From positions 80,815-107,180 of the forward strand of contig CAJTXE010000011.1 of NCBI GenBank assembly GCA_910580225.1: DNA of 26,366 nucleotides, given 5' to 3'. Of this stretch, positions 8,214-14,936 are shown piece after piece. Both the position numbers and the translations under genes were made by a program. The notes under the pieces were generated by a model that did not search any database, was not told where the DNA came from, and saw only the letters and a program-made list of their open reading frames with translations. Numbering within the stretch: position 1 is the stretch's first letter; the number at the start of each line of letters is the position of its first letter. This stretch comes from an uncultured Acetatifactor sp. (GTDB lineage: Bacteria; Bacillota; Clostridia; Lachnospirales; Lachnospiraceae).

Positions 8214-9888
8214 GAACAGAATGGGGAAAAGTTGTAGGGCAAAGCCGGGAGAAGAAGCTTTGAAAATCAGCAGAAAGCGAAAACGGGCAGTGTACACCTG
8301 CGGCGCCGGACAGAAGGTGGGAATGCTCCTGTGCCTGGCAGTTCTGCTTCTTGGGGGCTGCGGCAGGGCAACGGATGAGGAGGACAATGAGGAAAGCAGA
8401 CAGCCAATTGTCAATTTCCGGGCCATTACACTGGGGAACATGCCGGAAGGCGGTATGGATGAAATCTATCGGCAGCTGGATGCTCTTACGATTCCCGAGC
8501 TGAACTGTACCCTGCGGTTTGAATTCATTCCTTGGGGGAATGAGAGAAGGCAGCTGAATATCGTTACGGCTTCGGGGGAATATGATTTCATTCCTGGGGG
8601 GGTATTTTCAGACTACAGGACTTTGGTATATAAAAATGCCTTTCTTGACATGAACCCATATCTGGATACAGTTCCGGCTCTGGCAGAGCATTATGCCTTT
8701 TATGATGCCAATGCCCTGAAAAAGTGTGAGATCAACGGGGGGCTGTACGGGCTTCCCCAGTTCGGTCAGGGTGGGATCGTGAGTGCAGGGGAGGGTTTTT
8801 TCTACAGGGAGGATCTGCGTTCGGAGTGGGGATTGGAGGAAGTTCATGATCTGGAAACAATGGAAGCTTATCTCTACCGTGCTAAGCAGGATGAACGGTA
8901 TCAAAATGAACCTTTGGTTACGGATAACCGGGTGTGGAGCAGTCTGTGGCTATTGCTCACGAAGGGGAAATATCTGGAGGTGAACAGCAGCCTGGAAACA
9001 CCTTTCGTGGTAGTGGAGGCAGCAAATCCTTATAAGGCGCTGAACCGCATGGAAACGCCGGAATTTAGGGAAGTACTGTCTTATATCTGGAAATGGAAGC
9101 AGGACGGGATCCTGGACTCCGACATGCTGTCAAGATCCGACAATGAGGGGGAGTTGGGCAAAAAGCTGATCCTGGAGGATAAGAAGCCATGTGAAACCAA
9201 CAATCCTATCTGGTCCGTGAATACCCATTGGATACCGGCTCTGTATGAAAAGCATCCCGACTGGGAATTTAACTTCTTTCCTTATCTCACGCAATACGAT
9301 ACATTTTATGTGGGTTCCCTGGCAGGCGCGTCCGTAATATCCATATCGGCGAAAGCTACGGAGCCGGAGCTGGCGATGAAGCTGTTGGAAAAAATCCATA
9401 CGGATATGCGTTATTATTCGCTTGTGGCATACGGTGTGGAGGGGAGCAATTATAACCTTGTGGAGGGAAAGATTGGCTTTGACGGAATCAGTTCCCGGAA
9501 TCGGTTTAGCTGGACTGCCGTTACAGATGATGCAATGAGTTATGAGGGGATTCCTGTGAATAAAAAATGGGACGAGGAAGTGTATCACGCTTTGCCTGAC
9601 TGGAGTAAAGAAGAAGGAAAGACAATAAAGGATGATCCCTTAGACGGATTTTCGTTTGTTCTGTCGGGGAAGGAGCAGGGAGAGGTGAACCGGGTATGGC
9701 TCCAGTATTTTCAGCCGTTGGTATGCGGTTATGGGGAGAATTACACGGAGGCTCTCGAGGAGGCAAACAGGCGCCTGTATGAAGCAGGATTTGACCAGTA
9801 CCTGGAGGCCATTCAGGAACAGCTGACAAACTATACCGCGCTGCTTCCGGGTGACAGAAGTGCGTTGTTCATGGTACAGCCGGAATGA
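8203..9888 (+). CDS. Lipoprotein solute-binding protein coupled to the sensor kinase
   Basis: The reading frame encodes up to 561 residues of an extracellular family-1-type sugar-binding lipoprotein. The signal segment has a basic KISRKRKR region, a hydrophobic stretch and lipobox LGGC with Cys53. An ATG at 8203 overlaps the kinase end by 11 nt. An in-frame TTG at 8260, preceded by GGGAGAAG at 8247-8254, would give a more normal 33-residue leader before the Cys; the true start is open. The body has the features of large YtcQ/LipO-type binding proteins. It is separated from the permeases by the YesL gene and a gap, and a second binding protein is encoded beside the permeases. It may therefore serve sensing more than transport, which is inference. 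Confidence 0.85.
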   Translation: MRSENRMGKSCRAKPGEEALKISRKRKRAVYTCGAGQKVGMLLCLAVLLLGGCGRATDEEDNEESRQPIVNFRAITLGNMPEGGMDEIYRQLDALTIPELNCTLRFEFIPWGNERRQLNIVTASGEYDFIPGGVFSDYRTLVYKNAFLDMNPYLDTVPALAEHYAFYDANALKKCEINGGLYGLPQFGQGGIVSAGEGFFYREDLRSEWGLEEVHDLETMEAYLYRAKQDERYQNEPLVTDNRVWSSLWLLLTKGKYLEVNSSLETPFVVVEAANPYKALNRMETPEFREVLSYIWKWKQDGILDSDMLSRSDNEGELGKKLILEDKKPCETNNPIWSVNTHWIPALYEKHPDWEFNFFPYLTQYDTFYVGSLAGASVISISAKATEPELAMKLLEKIHTDMRYYSLVAYGVEGSNYNLVEGKIGFDGISSRNRFSWTAVTDDAMSYEGIPVNKKWDEEVYHALPDWSKEEGKTIKDDPLDGFSFVLSGKEQGEVNRVWLQYFQPLVCGYGENYTEALEEANRRLYEAGFDQYLEAIQEQLTNYTALLPGDRSALFMVQPE

Positions 9889-9947
9889 AAAAGGGCAGGT
9901 ACGGGGGGAAAACGGATTTGCCCGGATGAAAAACCAGGAGGAAGGAA

Positions 9948-10574
9948 ATGAATTTTTTCAGCTTAAATTCCCCCTTTGCAAGGGGGATAAATAAACTTGT
10001 AATGATGCTGTATGCAGGCATTCTATGGTTTTTGTGCAGTATTCCCATTCTTACCATGGGGGCTGCTACGGCGGCTCTCTATGAAGTGCTCCTGAAAGCA
10101 GTAAAAAACCAGGAGGGCTATATTGGGGGCAGTTTTTTCCGGGCGTTTCTGGGGAACCTGAAACAGGGACTGCAGCTTGGAATTCCCCTGCTGTTGGCAC
10201 AGGTGATTTTTGGGTTTAATTTTTTTTATTACGGCGTACTGGGGGGAGAAGGGTTCCGGTTTCAGGCAGTTGTGTTTGCCTTCCTGTCCCTTTTCATTCT
10301 GACGGCGTTTTCTTATGTTTGTGCGGTGATGGCGAAATTTGAAAATTCAGCCGCCGGACATTTTCGAATGGCGATGGCGCTGATGTTCCGCTGTCCCGGA
10401 TGGACGGCAGTAATTCTGGTACTGCAGGCGTTGACAGTGTTCCTGAACTGGTTTTTTGTATATTTTCCGCTGCTGTTTATCATGGGAATCAGCGGGTATA
10501 TGCAGGCGGCTGTATTTGAACATGTTTTTCAGAACCTGATTGACGCAGGGGTGATTGAGGAGCAGGGGCAATAG
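9948..10574 (+). CDS. YesL-family (DUF624) membrane protein
   Basis: The 208-residue protein has about five hydrophobic segments (around 18-45, 77-100, 105-130, 152-175 and 175-190). Its N-terminus, FSLNSPFARGINKLV followed by a helix containing TMGAATAALY, is characteristic of the YesL/DUF624 family, which occurs beside YesM/YesN and sugar ABC genes in Firmicutes. The biochemical role of the family is not established. The ATG follows CCAGGAGGAAGG. It lies 59 nt after the binding-protein gene and is probably the last gene of the first transcription unit. Confidence 0.88.
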   Translation: MNFFSLNSPFARGINKLVMMLYAGILWFLCSIPILTMGAATAALYEVLLKAVKNQEGYIGGSFFRAFLGNLKQGLQLGIPLLLAQVIFGFNFFYYGVLGGEGFRFQAVVFAFLSLFILTAFSYVCAVMAKFENSAAGHFRMAMALMFRCPGWTAVILVLQALTVFLNWFFVYFPLLFIMGISGYMQAAVFEHVFQNLIDAGVIEEQGQ

Positions 10575-10590
10575 TTTGGAGCTATTGTCC
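10567..10590 (+). terminator. Weak hairpin at the end of the YesL gene
   Basis: CAATAG at the stop codon pairs with CTATTG at 10582-10587, extended outward by G-C and G-U pairs. No continuous T-run follows, only a pyrimidine-rich stretch. It may attenuate read-through into the permease genes. The remaining bases to 10920 (about 330 nt) hold the two shared elements listed separately and short inverted repeats (CAGTTC/GAACTG near 10768-10796), but no credible gene. Confidence 0.3.
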
Positions 10591-10682
10591 TGACCGTATT
10601 CTCTCTTTTCGCTTTCCTATCTTATTTTTTCAAGTTTTGCCGCCTATATGGCAGATCAGAAATCTTCAAAACCATATCTTCA

Positions 10683-10709
10683 AAAATTACCCTGTTTCTA
10701 GCATTTTTA
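10683..10709 (+). promoter_or_regulatory. Operator-like element, copy 2 (upstream of the permease genes)
   Basis: AAAATTACCCTGTTTCTAG repeats the element at 4785 with two changes in the 19-nt core. An A/T-rich TATAGG follows at 10711 but no convincing -35/-10 pair was found. Two copies, one before each half of the sugar locus, suggest shared control, most simply by the YesN-type regulator. The distance to the permease start is about 210 nt, longer than for copy 1. Confidence 0.45.
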
Positions 10710-10852
10710 ATATAGGTTTCCGTTTTCCCGCACTCTAAAATAGACTTAACAAATAAAAGCGGCAGCAGTTCGATACTGGGACAGATCATTATGGAACTGG
10801 AAAAGAGCATGAGTCGATCCAGTGCTCAGAGGACAAACGGATGTATTTTTCG

Positions 10853-10901
10853 GCGGCCGGAAGTTCTCTGCCATTAGGTACGGGACGGGCAGGTGCGGAG
10901 C
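10853..10901 (+). promoter_or_regulatory. 49-nt leader element, copy A (before first permease)
   Basis: This sequence starts GCGGCCGGAAGTT, contains TGCCATTA and GGGCAGGTGCGGA, and is matched by 12909-12960 at 40 of 49 positions with a 3-nt gap. Most differences are transitions. In both copies TGCC can pair with GGCA across the middle (here CTGCC with GGCAG). It ends eight nt before the AGGAGGG ribosome binding site, so if transcribed it lies in the leader of the permease mRNA. A structured RNA or protein-binding leader is possible. I recognise no named riboswitch. Confidence 0.45.
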
Positions 10902-10920
10902 TGAAACAGGAGGGAACACA

Positions 10921-11883
10921 GTGAAGAAAGAAAAGAGAAAGGCTGTCAAAGCCTATAAAGAGCATCTTGGCTTTACAGGCGGACTGCAGGAATTGTGGAA
11001 GCACAAGCTGCTGTATCTGATGACACTCCCCACCATTATCTGGGTATTGGTATTCTGTTATTATCCCATGTATGGCGTACTTATCGCATTTAAGGACTTC
11101 AGCTACAAGGAGGGAATCTGGGGTAGTCCCTGGGTGGGACTGAAGAATTTTCAGTTCCTGTTTAACTACAAGGGAGTAGGCAAAATCTTCTTCAACACGA
11201 TTTTCCTGAATGTGCTGTTTATCGCTACGGGTACGCTCATGTCCATCGTCCTCGCATTGGTGTTTGTGGAGATTAAGAATAAAGTTTACAACAAAGTAGT
11301 ACAGACCATTGCCATCTTTCCCCATTTTGTTTCCTGGACTGTGGTGGCCATGTTTATGAGCGGCATCATTGGGGGCAGCGGAATCATGACCAAGTGGATT
11401 GTGGATAATGGAGGGACGGATCCTGCATTTTATACCAGTCCGGGCTGGTGGCCCCTAATCCTGGTTTTATTGAAGCTCTGGCAGGGCGCCGGGTACGGAA
11501 CCATCGTGTATGTGGCTGCTATTACGGGTTTTGACCAGGAAATGTATGAGGCGGCCAGGGTGGACGGCGCCACCAGGCTGCAGCAGATTACCAGGATTAC
11601 ACTGCCTCTTCTGAAGACGACTGCCATTATGCTGACCATCATGAGCGTGGGTAAGATTTTCAACGGTGATTTCGGGATGATTTACGCATTGGTAGGTGAC
11701 AATGCTTCTCTGTATTCGTCAACAGACGTCATTGATACCTTTGTGTACAGGGCGCTGCGGCAGCTGAATAACCTGGGGATGAGTACCGCCACCAGCTTCT
11801 TCCAGTCTATTGTAGGCTTGGTTTTGGTTTTTGCTACCAACTTTTTTACGAAAAAGGTGGAGCCGGACGCCGCGATCTTTTAA
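10921..11883 (+). CDS. Sugar ABC transporter permease, LplB type
   Basis: The start is the GTG at 10921, six nt after AGGAGGG; the longer frame to 10822 has no ribosome binding site and would run through the leader element. The 320-residue protein has six membrane helices, the first beginning YLMTLPTIIWVLVF and followed by YYPMYGVLIAFKDF, typical of LplB/YteP permeases. The cytoplasmic EAA loop is EAARVDGATRLQQITRITLP (about 203-222). It forms the membrane channel with the next gene's product, fed by the lipoprotein of 13037-14773. No ATPase gene is nearby; a shared MsmX-type ATPase elsewhere is expected. Confidence 0.95.
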   Translation: MKKEKRKAVKAYKEHLGFTGGLQELWKHKLLYLMTLPTIIWVLVFCYYPMYGVLIAFKDFSYKEGIWGSPWVGLKNFQFLFNYKGVGKIFFNTIFLNVLFIATGTLMSIVLALVFVEIKNKVYNKVVQTIAIFPHFVSWTVVAMFMSGIIGGSGIMTKWIVDNGGTDPAFYTSPGWWPLILVLLKLWQGAGYGTIVYVAAITGFDQEMYEAARVDGATRLQQITRITLPLLKTTAIMLTIMSVGKIFNGDFGMIYALVGDNASLYSSTDVIDTFVYRALRQLNNLGMSTATSFFQSIVGLVLVFATNFFTKKVEPDAAIF

Positions 11884-11918
11884 ATGTGGAAAGCTCATGG
11901 GAGCAGGAAGGAAATAAA

Positions 11919-12827
11919 ATGGGAAAAACTAAAATAAAAGGAATTGCCATCAAAAAATCCAGGGGTGAGAAACTATTTGAAGCGGTGGTATATGCCATAG
12001 CTACTATATTCTGTATCTACTGTCTGTTTCCTTTTGCCATCATTCTGGGAAGCAGTTTTGAAACCGAGGCAAATTTTGCAACATATGGATTTCCGGTGAT
12101 TCCGAAGGATTTTACCCTGCAGGCTTATCAGGTGGTGCTGGGGGACGCGCAAATCTTTCGCGCCTATGGTGTGACTATTTTTACAACGGTGGCAGGAACC
12201 ATCTTCAGCATGTTCCTTACCATCACAATGGCATATCCCCTTTCTTTAAAGAAAGTGAAATTCCGCAACGTAATTACGTTTTTTGTATACTTTACCATGC
12301 TGTTCGGGGGCGGGCTGGTGCCTACATATCTGCTGATTACCAAGAATCTGGGCCTGAAGGATAATATTCTGGTTCTGATTATTCCGGTGGCATTCGGGGC
12401 ATGGAATATGTTTCTGATGCGGAATTTCTTCAACGGCATACCCGGCGAGCTGTCCGAATCGGCTTACATGGACGGCGCCAATGATTTTCAGATTTTGTGG
12501 AAGATTGTCCTTCCGGTATCCGTTCCGGGTATTGCGACTTTAAGCCTGTTCTATGCGTTGGGTTACTGGAACCAGTGGTTTAATGCCATGCTGTATCTGG
12601 ATGACAGTAAGCTGTTTCCATTGCAGTATCTGCTGATGCGAATGCTGCGGAACGCGGATGCCATGCGGGAGATGGCCAGGAGCACAGGTATCTCGGCAGG
12701 AGAAATTCCTACCAACTCCCTACGGATGGCTACTACAGTAGTGGCCATCGGTCCCATCATATTTCTGTATCCCTATATACAGAAATATTTTACCAGCGGC
12801 CTCACTGTGGGCGCTATCAAGGGGTAA
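11919..12827 (+). CDS. Sugar ABC transporter permease, YtcP type
   Basis: The ATG at 11919 is preceded by AGGAAGG at 11905-11911; an in-frame GTG at 11886 lacks a good site. The 302-residue protein has about six membrane helices and the EAA-type loop ESAYMDGANDFQILWKIVLP (about 183-202). It ends with the TSGLTVGAIKG tail seen in YtcP/YteP-partner permeases. It is the second channel half for the transporter, 35 nt after its partner. The substrate is inferred from context as an oligosaccharide. Confidence 0.95.
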   Translation: MGKTKIKGIAIKKSRGEKLFEAVVYAIATIFCIYCLFPFAIILGSSFETEANFATYGFPVIPKDFTLQAYQVVLGDAQIFRAYGVTIFTTVAGTIFSMFLTITMAYPLSLKKVKFRNVITFFVYFTMLFGGGLVPTYLLITKNLGLKDNILVLIIPVAFGAWNMFLMRNFFNGIPGELSESAYMDGANDFQILWKIVLPVSVPGIATLSLFYALGYWNQWFNAMLYLDDSKLFPLQYLLMRMLRNADAMREMARSTGISAGEIPTNSLRMATTVVAIGPIIFLYPYIQKYFTSGLTVGAIKG

Positions 12828-12840
12828 GTGCAAAAGTGTT

Positions 12841-12891
12841 ATTTCTTCCTGCCGATCTTGAGGCATAAAGCTTCAGACTGGCAGGGAAATA
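12841..12891 (+). ncRNA. Intercistronic hairpin after the second permease
   Basis: ATTTC-tt-CCTGCC (12841-12853) pairs with GGCAGGGAAAT (12880-12890) around a loop that has its own partial pairing. No T-run follows, so it is not an obvious terminator. It may be a processing or stability structure between the permease and binding-protein coding regions. Together with 12909-13010 it fills the 209-nt gap, which holds no gene. Confidence 0.4.
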
Positions 12892-12908
12892 AATAAAGCC
12901 GTATCTGT

Positions 12909-12960
12909 GCGGCCGGAAATTTTGTGCCATTACCTGGTGCAGGTCGGGCAAATGCGGAAC
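12909..12960 (+). promoter_or_regulatory. 49-nt leader element, copy B (before second binding protein)
   Basis: This matches copy A at 10853-10901 (GCGGCCGGAAATT, TGCCATTA, GGGCAAATGCGGA) with a 3-nt insertion. The insertion creates an extra local hairpin, ACCTG-gtg-CAGGT. The TGCC/GGCA pairing of copy A is kept. It lies about 75 nt upstream of the binding-protein start, so the two most important transport cistrons share this leader. Confidence 0.45.
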
Positions 12961-12969
12961 CAAAAAACA

Positions 12970-13010
12970 GTAACTGCCGGTTCATTTTCGAATATCAGTT
13001 TGGCGGTTAC
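12970..13010 (+). ncRNA. Stem-loop immediately before the binding-protein ribosome binding site
   Basis: GTAACTGCC (12970-12978) pairs with GGCGGTTAC (13002-13010), nine pairs with one G-U, loop 23 nt. The AAGGAGG site starts about 13 nt later. There is no T-run. A stem placed just upstream of a binding-protein cistron is typical of structures that raise the abundance of that mRNA segment; that role here is inference. Confidence 0.5.
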
Positions 13011-13036
13011 GGAACTTTAAATAAGGAGGAATAAGA

Positions 13037-14773
13037 ATGAAAAACAAGGTTTTGAAGAAGACCATGGCTTTGGCTCTGGCAGGAGCCATGACGCTGTCCA
13101 TGGCGGCCTGCGGAAATGAGGATGGAGGAAGCAGCAATCAGAGTGAAAGTCAGCAGTCCGAGCAGCAGGAATCTTCTGCGGGAAGCAATGAGGAGAGTTC
13201 CGAGGAATCTTCCGCTGAAGAGTCTTCGGATGAGGGCGGTGAAGCAGAGGCGCCTCAGATTGAGGATACTACCATCAAGATCCGTGTCATGAACGAATTC
13301 CGCAATCTGGATAAGGTTCTGGCAAAATATGAAGAGATGACTAAGGACGATCCCATTATGAGCAAGATTCATCCGGAATTTGTCTGGGTGGCAGGGGGTG
13401 ACTATAAAGATAAACTGACTACTGCCATGATTGGAAATGAAGACTTTGATCTGATGTTCTGCGGCGGCTGGCACGGTCTGACTACCTTCATCCAGGACGG
13501 CAATTTTGCAGATTTGTCTTCCTACTTTAATAATGACGCTTTTCCGGGTCTGAAAAGTGCATTTTCCGAGGATTTCGTAAAGGCTATGACTTCCTATATC
13601 CGTCAGGAGGATGGTTCTTATCAGAAGGGTATTTATGGGATCAATCTGGCAACCTTTTATGAGGATACCCGCGGATTTATGTACCGCGAAGATCTGCGCA
13701 AGAAATATGACTGCGCTCCCATCACAGATGAAGACAGCCTGTTCGAGTTTGTAAAGACCGTGCAGGAAAATGAAGAAGGCATGATCGGCGTCAGCCTCTG
13801 GAACTTCTTCCGTATGGATTCTCCCTGGTACTCCGCAAAGCATGACCATGTATACACACAGGATAATGTGAATGTTCTGGGAGACCAGACCTGGGTATGG
13901 GTTGGCTTAAGCGATGACGAGAAGACCGTTTTGAATGCTGTGGTACCAGGCGACTCCGCAGAAGAGTTCGCGAAGATGCCTGCAGGCTACCAGGATGATT
14001 TCATTACCGCATATATCCAGGATCGTACCAAATGGAATCCTTACCTGAATCCCAATCGTGGAGGTACCGATACCGTTGAGAAGCCGGCAGCGATTGCTTA
14101 TTCCGCATTGAGTGAGTACGAGAGCAAGGTAAAGACGGCTCTGGAGACCAACCCGGACGAAGAGTATGGATTCTATGTAATTGAAGACGCGCAGCGGAAT
14201 ATGGAAGCAGGCGCTGTAGTTTGCGATATGGCTACCAATAACTGGCTGGTAGTGCCCGAGTGGTCCGAGAAGACAGATGCCGTGATGTATTTCCTTGACT
14301 GGATGTTCGGCAGCCAGGAAGCCCATGACCTGTTTGAACTTGGTATCGAAGGCGAGGACTGGGAAGCAGTAGGAACCGACGGCTACAAGAAGCTTGACAT
14401 TGATGAGAACCTGGCTTACTCCATGCCGACCTATTCCTTCACTCAGAACCCGACCTACATCAGGGTGAGTGAGTTTGTCAGCGGAAATACCGAGATTAAG
14501 TCTCGTTTCGACTATATGTATGATCCTTCTACATATAAGCTGAGTCCGCTGTCCGGATTCGTATTTGATGCCACAAATGTGGAGACACAGATTGCCAATG
14601 TATCCGCTCTTTCCAACGAGCTGCAGCTGACCATTTCCATGTATGATGCAGACGAGGCGGCGGAAAAGATTAAGCAGTGGCATGAGGATGCTGCCGCAGT
14701 AGGTCTGGAGGAAATCCGTGCAGAGCTGATTTCCCAGATTCAGGCATTTCTTGACGCTAAGAATGTAAATTAA
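13037..14773 (+). CDS. Sugar-binding lipoprotein of the ABC transporter
   Basis: The 578-residue protein has a signal peptide with lipobox SMAAC (Cys25) and then a Ser/Glu/Gln-rich disordered linker (about 27-72) that spaces the domain from the membrane. The body is an extracellular family-1-type binding domain beginning TTIKIRVMNEF. The start ATG follows AAGGAGG. It sits directly after the two permeases in the standard LplB-YtcP-LipO order and is the most likely receptor for the imported oligosaccharide. It differs from the binding protein at 8203-9888 in linker and sequence, so the two are not recent duplicates. A terminator follows. Confidence 0.95.
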   Translation: MKNKVLKKTMALALAGAMTLSMAACGNEDGGSSNQSESQQSEQQESSAGSNEESSEESSAEESSDEGGEAEAPQIEDTTIKIRVMNEFRNLDKVLAKYEEMTKDDPIMSKIHPEFVWVAGGDYKDKLTTAMIGNEDFDLMFCGGWHGLTTFIQDGNFADLSSYFNNDAFPGLKSAFSEDFVKAMTSYIRQEDGSYQKGIYGINLATFYEDTRGFMYREDLRKKYDCAPITDEDSLFEFVKTVQENEEGMIGVSLWNFFRMDSPWYSAKHDHVYTQDNVNVLGDQTWVWVGLSDDEKTVLNAVVPGDSAEEFAKMPAGYQDDFITAYIQDRTKWNPYLNPNRGGTDTVEKPAAIAYSALSEYESKVKTALETNPDEEYGFYVIEDAQRNMEAGAVVCDMATNNWLVVPEWSEKTDAVMYFLDWMFGSQEAHDLFELGIEGEDWEAVGTDGYKKLDIDENLAYSMPTYSFTQNPTYIRVSEFVSGNTEIKSRFDYMYDPSTYKLSPLSGFVFDATNVETQIANVSALSNELQLTISMYDADEAAEKIKQWHEDAAAVGLEEIRAELISQIQAFLDAKNVN

Positions 14774-14795
14774 ATAGAAACCACATGGTTACAGG

Positions 14796-14834
14796 AAGAG
14801 GCGGCCGCAGGCAGAACTTGGGGCGGCCTCTTTT
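14796..14834 (+). terminator. Terminator after the binding-protein gene
   Basis: AAGAGGC-g-GCC (14796-14806) pairs with GGC-g-GCCTCTT (14822-14832), one G-G mismatch, followed by TT and a pyrimidine-rich stretch. It closes the transporter unit 22 nt after its stop. The glycosidase genes beyond may be read by leakage or from their own promoter. Confidence 0.7.
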
Positions 14835-14853
14835 CTTCATTAAGCGTTTCATA

Positions 14854-14859
14854 TATAAT
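14854..14859 (+). promoter_or_regulatory. Possible -10 box for the glycosidase pair
   Basis: TATAAT at 14854-14859 is perfect, but the -35 region 17 nt upstream (about 14831-14836) is only a pyrimidine tract. Such a promoter would need an activator, which would suit control by the locus regulator. Confidence is limited by the weak -35. Confidence 0.4.
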
Positions 14860-14936
14860 GTACCCATAGGCGTGGACATAGAAAGGCCAATATTAAATGA
14901 GAGAATTAGCTGACATCGCTGACGAGGAGGTTAAAA

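Noticed and set aside
9893..9923. GGGCA/TGCCC hairpin between the first binding protein and the YesL gene; GGGCAGGTACGG here also resembles part of the 49-nt leader element
   Set aside because: The stem is only five pairs without a T-tract, and the similarity to the leader element does not extend beyond about 15 bases.
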